This document shows positions 1 through 9,380 of a stretch of DNA of 64,000 nucleotides, piece after piece (position 1 is the stretch's first letter; each line of letters starts with the position of its first letter). The notes below the pieces were generated by a model. It searched no databases and was not told where the DNA came from. It was given only the letters and a program-made list of their open reading frames with translations. Position numbers and translations under genes: made by a program. This DNA is from Janthinobacterium sp. FW305-129. GTDB lineage: Bacteria > Pseudomonadota > Gammaproteobacteria > Burkholderiales > Burkholderiaceae_D. The DNA lies in the NCBI RefSeq assembly GCF_020858115.1, contig NZ_JACYMM010000008.1, positions 223,004 to 287,003 on the forward strand. The letters are read 5' to 3'.

Positions 1-1114
1 AGTGCTGTTGACGCCGCCGCTGGCCCTGAAGCGCGCCGTGCCCCTGAACGTGGACGTGGCGCCGGCCGACCCCGTGCAAGCGCCCGTGCTGGCCCCGCCG
101 CTGCCCATCAAGGACATCATCGCCCTGCAAAAAGATTTGAAGCTGCTCACCCTCGTGCTGCCGAACAAGATCGAGCTGCGCATGGTGGGCTTGCGCGAAT
201 TCGGCCCCGTCGCGCATGTCTACAAGCAACTCCCCGACAAGACCCTGAAGAAAGTCGCCACGGGCGAACTCGTGACACCGAACTTCAAGACGGGCTTTTA
301 TGAAATGCCGGATGGCACCAAGCTGGAACCGGGCTTCAAGGTCAACGTGGGCTTCGCCAACTTCGTGAAAATCTTCTCCGACGAAGCGTTCCGCGGCCCC
401 TTCCTGCGCATTTTTGTGTGGACCATCGTTTTCGCGCTGATCAGCGTGGCCACCACGACGGGCCTGGGCATGGTGCTGGCCGTGCTCTTGAACTGGGATG
501 CGCTGCGCTTCCGCGGCCTGTACCGCACCCTGCTGTTCCTGCCGTACGCTGTGCCCGGTTTCATTTCCATCCTGGTCTTCAAGGGCTTGTTCAACAACAA
601 CTTCGGCGAAATCAACCTCGTGCTCGACGCCCTGTTCGGCATCAAGCCCGCCTGGTTCTCGGACACCACCCTGGCCAAGGCCATGATCCTGATCGTCAAC
701 ACCTGGCTCGGCTACCCTTACATGATGGTCGTGTGCATGGGCCTGATCAAGGCGATTCCGTCGGACCTGTACGAAGCGTCGGCCCTGGCCGGCGCGGGAC
801 CGCTGACGAATTTCTTCAAGATAACGTTACCCCTGATCATCAAGCCGCTGACGCCGTTGATGGTGGCCAGCCTGGGTTTCAATTTTAATAACTTCGTGCT
901 GATCAGCTTGCTGACGGGCGGGCGTCCCGATTTCCTCGACACGACCTTACCGGCCGGTACGACGGACTTGCTCGTGTCCTACACCTACCGCATCGCGTTC
1001 GAGGATTCCGGCCAGAACTTTGGCCTGGCCGCCGCCATCTCGACCCTGATCTTCTTCCTCGTGGCCGCGATTTCGCTGGTCAACATGCGCCTGACGCGCA
1101 TGAACAAAGCATAA
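1..1114 (+). CDS. malF: Maltodextrin ABC transporter permease MalF, 5'-truncated by window edge
   Basis: Inner-membrane permease subunit of a maltose/maltodextrin importer. About 370 residues are visible (reading frame begins at base 2); the true start lies outside the window, and MalF proteins are usually near 500 aa. The visible part has a soluble, lysine-rich stretch (the periplasmic P2-like region) up to about residue 125, followed by six hydrophobic segments. The cytoplasmic EAA loop that docks on the ATPase is seen as [20 protein letters not shown] near residue 258. malG follows after 10 bases, so the two permeases are co-translated partners. The family is certain; maltodextrin as substrate is inferred from the amylase gene in the same operon. 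Confidence 0.93.
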   Translation, partial: VLLTPPLALKRAVPLNVDVAPADPVQAPVLAPPLPIKDIIALQKDLKLLTLVLPNKIELRMVGLREFGPVAHVYKQLPDKTLKKVATGELVTPNFKTGFYEMPDGTKLEPGFKVNVGFANFVKIFSDEAFRGPFLRIFVWTIVFALISVATTTGLGMVLAVLLNWDALRFRGLYRTLLFLPYAVPGFISILVFKGLFNNNFGEINLVLDALFGIKPAWFSDTTLAKAMILIVNTWLGYPYMMVVCMGLIKAIPSDLYEASALAGAGPLTNFFKITLPLIIKPLTPLMVASLGFNFNNFVLISLLTGGRPDFLDTTLPAGTTDLLVSYTYRIAFEDSGQNFGLAAAISTLIFFLVAAISLVNMRLTRMNKA

Positions 1115-1124
1115 AGGACAGCAT

Positions 1125-2015
1125 ATGGCTATCGTTGTCGACCGTTCCAACCGCTGGCGCATCCTGGCGGCCCACGTCGCCGTGATCGCGCTGATCGCAC
1201 TGGTGATGTTCCCCTTCCTGATGATCCTGTCGATTTCTTTGCGCCCAGGCAACTTCGCCTCGGGCAGCTTGATACCGCCCGAGATCAGCTTCGAGCACTG
1301 GCGATTGGCGCTGGGCATGTCCTACCAGGCGCCCAACGGCGCCCTCGTCGAGCCGGACTTCCCCGTGCTGCTGTGGCTATGGAATTCCATCAAGGTGGCC
1401 AGCATGAGCGCCACCGTCACCGTGCTGCTGTCGACCACCTGCGCATATGCGTTCGCGCGCATGCAATTCCGCTTCAAGTCGCAGACGCTGTCGGCGCTGA
1501 TGCTGCTGCAGATGTTCCCCGCCGTGCTGGCCCTGGTGGCCATCTACGCCATCTTCGACGTGCTGGGCAACTACGTGCCGTGGCTGGGCATCGACCACCA
1601 CGGCAGCCTGGTGCTGGCCTACACGGGCGGCATCGCCCTGCATATCTGGACCATCAAGGGCTACTATCAAACCATCCCCATCGAGATCGAGGAAGCGGCC
1701 AAGGTCGACGGCGCCACGCAGTGGCAAGCCTTCGTCTACGTGCTGCTGCCGATGACGGTGCCCATTTTGATGGTGGTATTCCTGCTGTCGTTCATCGGCG
1801 CCATCATCGAATACCCGATCGCGTCCGTGCTGCTGCATGAACAGAACAACCTGACCCTGGCCGTCGGCTCGAAACTGTTCCTGTACGAGCAAAAATACCT
1901 GTGGGGCGACTTCGCCGCGGCGGCCATTTTGTCCGGCTTGCCCATCACGGCCGTGTTCCTGCTGGCGCAAAAATGGATGATCTCCGGCCTGACGGCTGGC
2001 GGCGTGAAGGGCTGA
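1125..2015 (+). CDS. malG: Maltodextrin ABC transporter permease MalG
   Basis: Second permease of the maltodextrin importer, 296 aa, the usual MalG length. An AAAGGA ribosome site precedes the ATG. There are six hydrophobic segments, beginning with one at residues 13-38, and the EAA loop reads [21 protein letters not shown] near residue 188. It ends in the GGVKG-type tail common in MalG. It lies 10 bases after malF and 2 bases before the amylase start, so all four upstream genes look like one operon. The binding protein and ATPase must be encoded outside the window. Confidence 0.95.
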   Translation: MAIVVDRSNRWRILAAHVAVIALIALVMFPFLMILSISLRPGNFASGSLIPPEISFEHWRLALGMSYQAPNGALVEPDFPVLLWLWNSIKVASMSATVTVLLSTTCAYAFARMQFRFKSQTLSALMLLQMFPAVLALVAIYAIFDVLGNYVPWLGIDHHGSLVLAYTGGIALHIWTIKGYYQTIPIEIEEAAKVDGATQWQAFVYVLLPMTVPILMVVFLLSFIGAIIEYPIASVLLHEQNNLTLAVGSKLFLYEQKYLWGDFAAAAILSGLPITAVFLLAQKWMISGLTAGGVKG

Positions 2016-2017
2016 CC

Positions 2018-3664
2018 ATGCGACGCTCCCTGACTGCGCTGGCTGCCCTGTTACTCAGCGCTTCGGCGCAGGCAGGCAGCGTCAGCTTCGCCGACAACCC
2101 CATCGTCTACTTTGCCGTGACGGACCGTTTCGCCAACGGCAATCCCGGCAACGACCACAGTTACGGCCGCGCCGCCGACCCGCAAGGCGGCGACGTGGGC
2201 AGCTTCCACGGCGGCGACATCGCCGGCATCACGCAACAGCTGAAAGCCGGCTATTTCAAGGACCTGGGCGTCAACGCCCTGTGGATCACGGCGCCGTATG
2301 AACAGATCCACGGCTGGGTGGTGGGCGGCAAGCAGCAATTCCAGCACTACGCCTATCACGGCTACTGGGCGCTCGACTACACGACCATGGACGCCAACAT
2401 GGGCACGCGCGAAGAACTGCGCGAGATGATCGCCACGGCGCACGCGCAAGGCATCCGCGTGCTGTTTGACGTGGTGCTGAACCACCCGGGCTACGCGGAC
2501 TTGCGCACCCTGGCCGAATACAAGGTGCCCGTGCTATGGCCCGGCCACGAAAAAGCCACCCTGCGCGACTATCATAGCTTCATCGACTATAACAACTTTG
2601 ATTTCGCACAATGGTGGGGCCCGGACTGGGTGCGCGCCGGCTTGCCCGGCTACCCCGATGGCGGCCAGGACGACTACACGATGCAGCTGGCCTACCTGCC
2701 CGACTTCCGCACGGAAAGCGCCAAGGCCGTGGGCTTGCCGCCGATTTTGCAGCGCAAGATGGATACGCGTGCCGTCGCCCTGCCCGGCACCACGGTGCGC
2801 GGCTACCTGGTGCACTGGCTGGCCGACTGGGTGCGCGAATTCGGCGTCGACGGTTTCAGGGCCGACACCGTCAAGCACGTGGAACCAAACAGCTGGCTGG
2901 CCCTGCGCGCGGCGGCCACGGAGGCATTACAAGACTGGAAAACGCGCCATCCCGAACAGAAGATCGATGACGCGCCGTTCTGGATGACGGGTGAAGCGTG
3001 GGGCCACGGCCCCGAGCGCAGCAGCTGGCATGATGCGGGCTTCGACTCGATGATCAATTTCGATTTCCAGGCCCGCGCCGGCGGCGGCTGGAGCAGCATC
3101 GATGGCGTGTACCGCCAGTACGCGGGCCTGCTGGGCAAGCGTATTGGCAATGCGCCCCGCTACGACATCCTGTCGTACATCTCCTCGCACGACACCAGCC
3201 TGTTCCCGCGCGATCAATTGAAACATGGCTTGTCCGCCCTGCTGCTGGCGCCCGGCGGCGTGCAGCTGTTCTATGGCGATGAAAGCGCGCGCCAGCCTGG
3301 CGCGGCGCCCGTCGGCGACGAACAGCAGGCCACCCGCTCCGACATGAACTGGGGCTCGCTCGATGCGGCGACGCTGGCGCATGCGCGCAAGCTGGGCCAG
3401 TTCCGGCTGCGCCACCCTGCCCTGGCGCGCGGCGAGCATCGCCTGATCGACGAAAAACCGTACGCGTTCGCCCGCGTGACGCAGGACGACGCCGTCATCG
3501 CCGTGCCCGAAGCGCAAGGCGCGCTCTCACTGAAGGTACACGGTGTCTTTGCCGATGGCACCCTGCTGCGCGACGCCTATACGCAGCAAACCTACACCGT
3601 AAAAAACAGCGCCGTCGCGGTGAACGCGGCCGGCACCGTCCTGTTAGAAAAGGCTGCACCATGA
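2018..3664 (+). CDS. Secreted GH13 alpha-amylase
   Basis: Glycoside hydrolase family 13 enzyme of 548 aa that should cut alpha-1,4-glucans in the periplasm or outside the cell and supply maltodextrins to MalFG. The ATG at 2018 is chosen over upstream in-frame codons because it gives a clean signal peptide (MRRSLTALAALLLSASAQA, cleavage after residue 19) and sits 2 bases after the malG stop. All four GH13 signatures are visible: DVVLNH (151-156), GFRADTVKH (279-287, nucleophile D283), GEAW with acid/base E326, and SSHD (389-392). The C-terminal beta domain is short and no starch-binding module is seen. The stop overlaps the next start (ATGA). Confidence 0.93.
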   Translation: MRRSLTALAALLLSASAQAGSVSFADNPIVYFAVTDRFANGNPGNDHSYGRAADPQGGDVGSFHGGDIAGITQQLKAGYFKDLGVNALWITAPYEQIHGWVVGGKQQFQHYAYHGYWALDYTTMDANMGTREELREMIATAHAQGIRVLFDVVLNHPGYADLRTLAEYKVPVLWPGHEKATLRDYHSFIDYNNFDFAQWWGPDWVRAGLPGYPDGGQDDYTMQLAYLPDFRTESAKAVGLPPILQRKMDTRAVALPGTTVRGYLVHWLADWVREFGVDGFRADTVKHVEPNSWLALRAAATEALQDWKTRHPEQKIDDAPFWMTGEAWGHGPERSSWHDAGFDSMINFDFQARAGGGWSSIDGVYRQYAGLLGKRIGNAPRYDILSYISSHDTSLFPRDQLKHGLSALLLAPGGVQLFYGDESARQPGAAPVGDEQQATRSDMNWGSLDAATLAHARKLGQFRLRHPALARGEHRLIDEKPYAFARVTQDDAVIAVPEAQGALSLKVHGVFADGTLLRDAYTQQTYTVKNSAVAVNAAGTVLLEKAAP

Positions 3665-4572
3665 GTACCTATGACATATTAGTGGTCGGCGGCGCCGGCA
3701 TCGACACCATCGTGCGCGTCCCCGACCTGCAACTGCCCGTCGCCGATTCGCTGCACGTGCCCCCCATCCGCGACTACGTGGCGCATACGGGCAACGGCGT
3801 GGCGCTCGGTTGCCACGCGCTGGGCTTGCGCTGCAAATTCATCGACTTCATCGGCGACGATGCGCAAGGCGCGGCCATCCTGCAGCGCTACAAGGAAGCC
3901 AGGCTCGATTTTTCGCATCTCGTCGAGCCCTCGGGCACGCGGCGCAGCGTCAACCTGGTCGACCCGCAGGGGCGCAGGATGTCGCTGTACGACGGCCGCC
4001 ATCCGGAAGACCTGCGCATGCCGGCCGCATTTTACCTTCCCTACCTGGGGCCGGCGCGCCATGCGCACTTTTCCATCATGGGCTGGGTGGCCGAACTGTT
4101 TGACGATGCGCAAGCGTGCGGCACCACGGTGTCGACCGATCTGCACGACTGGGATGGCGTCAACCCGCACCACAAGGTCTTTGCGCTGCGCGCCGACCTG
4201 GTGTTTCTCAGCACGGCGGCGCTGGGCGAGCGTCGGGACGACGTCATGCGCGCGATAATCGCGGAAGGCCGCGCGCAAGCCGTCATCGCCATGGCCGGCG
4301 CGCACGGCGCCTACCTGCTGGAACGGGGCAGCGCGTCCGTGCGCCACACTCCGACGGCGGGATTGAAGCTGCCCGTGGTGGACACGAATGGCGCGGGCGA
4401 TTCCTTCGTGGCGGCCTTTTTGCATGCCTGGCTCGATGGCGCGGGCATCGACGCCGCCATGCGCCGCGGCGCCATCGGCGGCGCATTCGCCTGCGCCCAG
4501 CATGGCACGCATGAACGGTTTATCGGCCAGGAAGAGCTGCATGACTTATATCAAGACAGCACTAGCTTATGA
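3661..4572 (+). CDS. PfkB-family carbohydrate kinase
   Basis: Cytoplasmic ribokinase-family sugar kinase, 303 aa. The N-terminal GGAGID start and GNGVALG segment (44-50) form the substrate lid region. The C-terminal ATP/anion-hole motif DTNGAGDSF (241-249) contains the catalytic base D247. It overlaps the amylase stop by four bases (ATGA), which implies translational coupling and a role in the same sugar pathway. The exact substrate cannot be read from sequence; fructose- or glucose-type sugars are possible. No HTH or fusion domain is present. Confidence 0.88.
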   Translation: MSTYDILVVGGAGIDTIVRVPDLQLPVADSLHVPPIRDYVAHTGNGVALGCHALGLRCKFIDFIGDDAQGAAILQRYKEARLDFSHLVEPSGTRRSVNLVDPQGRRMSLYDGRHPEDLRMPAAFYLPYLGPARHAHFSIMGWVAELFDDAQACGTTVSTDLHDWDGVNPHHKVFALRADLVFLSTAALGERRDDVMRAIIAEGRAQAVIAMAGAHGAYLLERGSASVRHTPTAGLKLPVVDTNGAGDSFVAAFLHAWLDGAGIDAAMRRGAIGGAFACAQHGTHERFIGQEELHDLYQDSTSL

Positions 4573-4673
4573 CTTAATATTCTATCAAGCGTAGCATCGA
4601 GCTAACGGGCGCATGGCACAATGGCTGCGAATTTCAAACGCTTCACCATCGCAGACCGAGAACCGGAGACCAC

Positions 4674-5960
4674 ATGAGAATCGAAACCCTGGCCGTGCAC
4701 GCCGGCTACACCCCCGACCCGACCACCAAGGCCGCCGCCGTCCCCATCTACCAGACGGTGGCCTACGCCTTCGACAATGCCCAGCATGGCGCCGACCTGT
4801 TCGACCTGAAAGTGGCCGGGAATATCTACACGCGCATCATGAACCCGACGCAAGACGTGCTGGAAAAGCGCGTCGCGGCGCTGGAAGGCGGCGTGGCCGC
4901 GCTGGCCGTGGCGTCGGGCATGGCGGCGATCACCTACGCGATCCAGACGATTGCGGAAGCGGGCGACAATTTCATCTCCGCCAGCCAGCTGTATGGCGGC
5001 ACTTACAACCTGTTTGCCCACACCCTGCCGCAGATCGGCATCGAAGTGCGCTTCGCCGATGCGCGCCAGCCCGAGACCTTCGCCGCGCTGATCGATGCGC
5101 GCACCAAGGCCATCTTCTGCGAATCGATCGGCAACCCGCTGGGCAATGTGACGGACGTAGCGAAACTGGCCGAAATCGCGCACGCGCACGGCATCCCGCT
5201 GATCGTCGATAACACGGTACCGAGCCCCTATCTGTTCCGCCCCATCGAGCATGGCGCCGACATCGTCGTCCATTCGCTGACCAAATACCTGGGCGGCCAC
5301 GGCACCACCGTGGGCGGCGCCATCGTCGACAGCGGCAAATTTCCGTGGGCGGAGCACAAGGAGCGCTTCAAGCGCCTGAACGAGCCGGACGTGTCATATC
5401 ACGGCGTCGTCTACACGGAAGCGTTCGGCCCCGCCGCCTTCATCGGCCGCGCCCGCGTCGTCCCGCTGCGCAACATGGGCGCGGCCATTTCTCCGCTCTC
5501 CGCCTTCCAGCTGATCCAGGGCATCGAGACCCTGGCCCTGCGCATGGACCGCATCTGCGACAACACCCTGGCCCTGGCCAGACACCTGAAGCAGCATCCG
5601 AAAGTCGCGTGGGTCAATTACGCGGGCCTGGAAGACCACCCGGACCACGCGCTGGTGAAAAAATACATGAACGGCCGCGCCTCGGGCATTCTATCGTTCG
5701 GCCTGAAGCTGGCTGCCGGTGAAGATCCGCGCGCGGCCGGCGCCCGCGTGCTCGATGCCCTGCAGCTGTTCACGCGCCTGGTCAACATCGGCGACGCCAA
5801 GTCGCTGGCCACCCACCCGGCCTCCACCACGCACCGCCAGCTCAATCCGGAAGAACTGGCCAAGGCGGGCGTGTCCGAAGACATGCTGCGCCTGTCCGTG
5901 GGCATCGAGCATATCGACGACTTGCGCGAAGACCTGGAACAGGCCTTGAACGCGGCCTGA
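4674..5960 (+). CDS. metY: O-acetylhomoserine sulfhydrylase (MetY-type)
   Basis: PLP enzyme of the Cys/Met metabolism family, 428 aa, which forms homocysteine from O-acetylhomoserine and sulfide. The length and the opening residues (IETLAVHAGYTPDPTTKAAA) fit MetY rather than the shorter MetB/MetZ. The PLP lysine is K204 in SLTKYLGGHGTTVGG, and phosphate-binding residues SGMAAI lie at 81-86. It is separated from the sugar operon by 101 bases, so it probably has its own promoter. An O-succinylhomoserine preference cannot be excluded from sequence alone. Confidence 0.9.
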   Translation: MRIETLAVHAGYTPDPTTKAAAVPIYQTVAYAFDNAQHGADLFDLKVAGNIYTRIMNPTQDVLEKRVAALEGGVAALAVASGMAAITYAIQTIAEAGDNFISASQLYGGTYNLFAHTLPQIGIEVRFADARQPETFAALIDARTKAIFCESIGNPLGNVTDVAKLAEIAHAHGIPLIVDNTVPSPYLFRPIEHGADIVVHSLTKYLGGHGTTVGGAIVDSGKFPWAEHKERFKRLNEPDVSYHGVVYTEAFGPAAFIGRARVVPLRNMGAAISPLSAFQLIQGIETLALRMDRICDNTLALARHLKQHPKVAWVNYAGLEDHPDHALVKKYMNGRASGILSFGLKLAAGEDPRAAGARVLDALQLFTRLVNIGDAKSLATHPASTTHRQLNPEELAKAGVSEDMLRLSVGIEHIDDLREDLEQALNAA

Positions 5961-5995
5961 ATCAAGCTGAAATCAGGCTGAAATCAGCCTGCAAG

Positions 5996-6034
5996 CCTGT
6001 CCCGGCACATGCATGCCACCCCTGCCGGGACAGG
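5996..6034. repeat. 12-bp perfect inverted repeat after metY
   Basis: CCTGTCCCGGCA (5996-6007) pairs perfectly with TGCCGGGACAGG (6023-6034) around a 15-base loop. No T run follows, so it is not a classical intrinsic terminator. The CCTGTCCC core recurs in the hairpin at 58699-58742, so it may belong to a dispersed extragenic family, or act as a metY 3' stabiliser. Confidence 0.6.
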
Positions 6035-6524
6035 CGCGGCCCTGGTGCCTGCATCTTTTCTGCGAGCTGCAGCCTCCTGCTGAGCGCCTTGCACACGCCG
6101 CGCAGCATGCGGTGATTCCATCCCGACATGCCATCTCTCCTTCAAGCGATATCCGGTTAGACCACGTTCGTGGCAAAAAACACCCGTCAAGCGACATGTG
6201 CCGCCCTGATTTTTTTTGCGCCTGGGAGGACCCGGTGTGTCTGGTGCCCGGCAAGCCAGGCGAGGAATTCATTCATACCGAAAAATATTGCCTAAATATA
6301 TATATTGTTTTCGTTGTTTATAAGCAACATTATGCAAAACGCAGCCAGTCCGAAGTTGTATAGTTAACTAAGCCTTATGGAAAAGACTATCTAAAGTCCA
6401 TCCATGAGCTTCTCGGCAAAAACCAAGCAACAATAATTTCAGTAACGGATCGTTCAATGATACCGGTGGCTTGAATTTTGTTGTTTATTAAATGCAATCA
6501 ACTATTTATCAAGGCTCGGAGAAT
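6035..6524. other. Long AT-rich leader upstream of the TonB receptor
   Basis: About 490 bases without a credible gene. The first third is GC-rich, then composition turns abruptly AT-rich. A near-palindrome GTTGTTTATAAGCAAC lies at 6313-6328 and could be an operator. The receptor promoter should lie here, but I cannot fix its -35 and -10 boxes. A 116-codon open frame across 6013-6363 has no ribosome site and no recognisable protein character. Confidence 0.5.
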
Positions 6525-9221
6525 ATGATTTTTCAAGAAAAAAAGAGCGTTCATGCGGTTAAAATCGCGTTGAGCGTCATGGCAGGAACCATTCTCATCG
6601 CCAGTCAAGTGCAAGCGCAGCAAGCCGACGTCGCCAACGATAAGATTCAGCGCGTCGTCGTCACGGGTTCGAATATTTCGCGCGTCGACATGGAAGGCCC
6701 GACCCCAATCGAGGTCGTCAAGCGCGCCGACATCGCCAAGTCCGGTGCCTCCACCGTGATCGAATTGTTAAGCAAACTGCCATCGATCTCCGTCGCCCTC
6801 GACGGCAACAGTAGTTCCACCTTCGCCTCCGGTGCCTCGTCGGCCGCCTTGCGTGGCCTCGACTCCAAGTACACGCTGATTTTGCTGAATGGCCGCCGCC
6901 TGGCCAACTACGGCTTTGCGATCGGCGCGGAGAATTCCTTCGTTGACTTGAACAGCCTGCCTTTGTCGGCCATCGAGTCGGTAGAAATCCTGCGCGATGG
7001 CGCTTCGGCTATTTATGGCTCCGACGCCGTCGCTGGCGTAATCAACTTCAAGACCCGCACCAACTACCAGGGCGTAGAGGGTACTGCAAACATCGGCGCC
7101 AACCAGCAGGGCGACGGCGAGACCGGCAACGTCAGCCTGACCTCAGGTTGGGGCGATCTGGAGAAGGATGGGCGCAACCTGCTGTTGACGCTGGACTTGT
7201 ACCGCCGCAATCCGCTGGTGTCGAACAAGCATTCGAACCTGGCGGCGAACGATTTCCGCAAGTTCGGCGGCTCCGACAAGCGCAGGACCAACGAGTACAT
7301 GGGCTGGATCCGCAACCAGAGCAGTGGCGACAAGGGTTATGTGATCCCAGGTTGCCAGGGTACGGTGGGTGTCTCCAGCACCGGAGACAATGTCTGCTTC
7401 ACCAATCCGGCTTCGAACCTGACGCCGAAGCAGGAGCGCGCCGGTATTTCTTCCATTTTCACGCAGCGCCTCAACAGCACCGATGAATTGTTCCTGGAAG
7501 CCGCCTACACCCAGAACTCGTCGACCTTTATCGGTGGCTCCCCCAACTTTAGCAGCGCCAACTACCGGACGGCCGGCTCGACCAACCCCGGTCTGGCGAC
7601 GCTGCCGGACGGCAGCGATGGCACCGTGAACGGCTTCATGCCCGGCGATCAGGTGCAGGTTTTCCGCAACGTCTACGAGGCCGGCAAGCGGACCTCGAAG
7701 GTCACCAGCAAAACCACGCGCGTGGTCGGCGGCTGGCGCGGTACGCTGGGCAAATGGGATAGCGAAGGTGCAATCAGCCTGAACCAGAACAAGCTGAGCG
7801 ACGATGCCGACAAGCAATCGTTGCTGGACAAGTCGACGGCGGCCTTGCAAGCCGGCTTGCTGGGCAAAGCGGGTGGCTACGATCCCTTTGTCTTGAATAA
7901 TCCGGAAAGCGCCTACTTGCCTTTCCTGACAACAACTTCGCACCGCTCAACCTCCAAGCTGAGCAGCGCCGAATGGAAGATGAGCACGCCTGAATTGTTC
8001 ACGCTGGGCGGCGAACCAGTTGGCTTCGCCTGGGGCCTGCAGGGCAGCCACGAGTCGATCGACGACGTCGCCGATCCACAGATGAAAGCGGGCAACATCG
8101 TCAACTTTGGCGCAACCAGCAGCAAGGCCAGCCGCACGGTGTATTCCATATACGGCGAGTTGAACGTACCAATCGCCAAGCAGGTTGAAATGCAATTGGC
8201 GCTGCGCGGCGACCATTACAGCGATTTCGGCAATTCCTATAACCCGAAAGTGGCGCTCGCATGGCGTCCGAACCAGCAAGTGATGTTGCGCGGTTCGGCC
8301 ACGACCTCGTTCAAGGCACCGACCCTGCCGGAGGTCGCCTCGACCACCACCGGCTACGCCACCGTGGCCGACTGGGCGCGTTGCGGACCGCTGGGTTACA
8401 CGGGCGTGCAATGCTCCTACGGTCCCAAGGTTTACCTGTCCGGCAATCCTGACCTGAAGGCGGAAAAGGCGAAGAACTTCTCCTTGGGTATCGTCTTGCA
8501 GCCGATCAAGGACCTGTCGGCATCGCTGGATTGGTATAGCGTGCGTCAAAAGGACACGATCCAGACCCTGGATGCGCAATACGTGCTCGATCATGAAGAC
8601 ACGATTCCCGGCTTCGCGGAACTGATCGGCCGCGATCCGCGCAATCCCGTGCTGGAAGCGAATAATCCCGGTTTGAACAAAGGCCGTATCAAGGACATGA
8701 AACTGCCTTTCCAAAACGTTGGCAAAACAAATGTCGCAGGCCTGGATCTGGATGTGAAGTACTCATTCAAAGTGGGTGATTACGGCACCGTGAAACTGCG
8801 CGAGTCCAATAGCTACAATTTGAAGTATGAGCAAAGCATCGCGCCGGGCGCCGAGCCGACCGACCGCCTGGACGGCACTTACCATCCAAAATGGTCGAAC
8901 ACACTGCGTATCGGCTTCGAGCGCGATGACAAGGAAGTGGCTCTGACCGCCCGTACGTACTCCAGCACGAAGAATATTGACGATCCGACGAAACTGCAGG
9001 ACGCTGCCATTACCAACAAGCGTATTGGCTCGTACACGGCGTGGGACATGAATATCCACTTCAAGCCCGTCAAAGACCTGGATGTGAGTTTCGGCGTCAA
9101 CAATATGTTAGACAAAGGTACCGTGTACTCGAACAGTGCGTATGTCGATACCTACGTCAATGCGATGAACGATATCGTCGGCCGCTATATTTACTTGAAC
9201 GCACGCTACAAGTTTAAATAA
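6525..9221 (+). CDS. TonB-dependent outer-membrane receptor
   Basis: Outer-membrane ligand-gated transporter of 898 aa. The ATG at 6525 is preferred to the one at 6492 because CGGAG lies just upstream of it, while 6492 has no ribosome site. The signal peptide ends at VQAQQA near residue 32. The plug domain follows (RVVVTGSNISR, then LRGLDSKYTLILLNGRR and EILRDGASAIYGSDAVAGVINF), then a 22-strand-type barrel ending in an aromatic beta-signal (IYLNARYKFK). No N-terminal FecA-like signalling extension is present. Closeness to malFG and a secreted amylase suggests a maltodextrin ligand, but this is only inference: metY intervenes and the gene has its own leader. Confidence 0.92.
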   Translation: MIFQEKKSVHAVKIALSVMAGTILIASQVQAQQADVANDKIQRVVVTGSNISRVDMEGPTPIEVVKRADIAKSGASTVIELLSKLPSISVALDGNSSSTFASGASSAALRGLDSKYTLILLNGRRLANYGFAIGAENSFVDLNSLPLSAIESVEILRDGASAIYGSDAVAGVINFKTRTNYQGVEGTANIGANQQGDGETGNVSLTSGWGDLEKDGRNLLLTLDLYRRNPLVSNKHSNLAANDFRKFGGSDKRRTNEYMGWIRNQSSGDKGYVIPGCQGTVGVSSTGDNVCFTNPASNLTPKQERAGISSIFTQRLNSTDELFLEAAYTQNSSTFIGGSPNFSSANYRTAGSTNPGLATLPDGSDGTVNGFMPGDQVQVFRNVYEAGKRTSKVTSKTTRVVGGWRGTLGKWDSEGAISLNQNKLSDDADKQSLLDKSTAALQAGLLGKAGGYDPFVLNNPESAYLPFLTTTSHRSTSKLSSAEWKMSTPELFTLGGEPVGFAWGLQGSHESIDDVADPQMKAGNIVNFGATSSKASRTVYSIYGELNVPIAKQVEMQLALRGDHYSDFGNSYNPKVALAWRPNQQVMLRGSATTSFKAPTLPEVASTTTGYATVADWARCGPLGYTGVQCSYGPKVYLSGNPDLKAEKAKNFSLGIVLQPIKDLSASLDWYSVRQKDTIQTLDAQYVLDHEDTIPGFAELIGRDPRNPVLEANNPGLNKGRIKDMKLPFQNVGKTNVAGLDLDVKYSFKVGDYGTVKLRESNSYNLKYEQSIAPGAEPTDRLDGTYHPKWSNTLRIGFERDDKEVALTARTYSSTKNIDDPTKLQDAAITNKRIGSYTAWDMNIHFKPVKDLDVSFGVNNMLDKGTVYSNSAYVDTYVNAMNDIVGRYIYLNARYKFK

Positions 9222-9234
9222 TCGCCGATTTCAA

Positions 9235-9256
9235 GTGGCAGTCTCCGGACTGCCAC
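9235..9256. repeat. 9-bp hairpin just after the TonB receptor
   Basis: GTGGCAGTC (9235-9243) pairs with GACTGCCAC (9248-9256) around TCCG. It starts 13 bases after the receptor stop and lacks a T run. It probably works with the terminator at 9281-9317 as a 3' stabiliser. Confidence 0.55.
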
Positions 9257-9280
9257 CGCTGACAATCCTCGCCTGCGAGC

Positions 9281-9317
9281 AAATGCCGTTCAGTTCACAC
9301 TGGACGGCATTTTTTTT
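9281..9317. terminator. Intrinsic terminator between convergent genes
   Basis: AAATGCCGTTCAG (9281-9293) pairs with CTGGACGGCATTT (9300-9312) with a single G-U mismatch, followed by a run of eight T (9310-9317). It lies between the receptor (plus) and the NadR-like gene (minus), so it ends the first. The AAA on the other side makes it weakly bidirectional. Confidence 0.88.
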
Positions 9318-9380
9318 GCCGGCGACCCGGCCAGTCTCCTGCATGCATCGTCATGCCGTCGGCCATAGCGGGTGCCGCGT

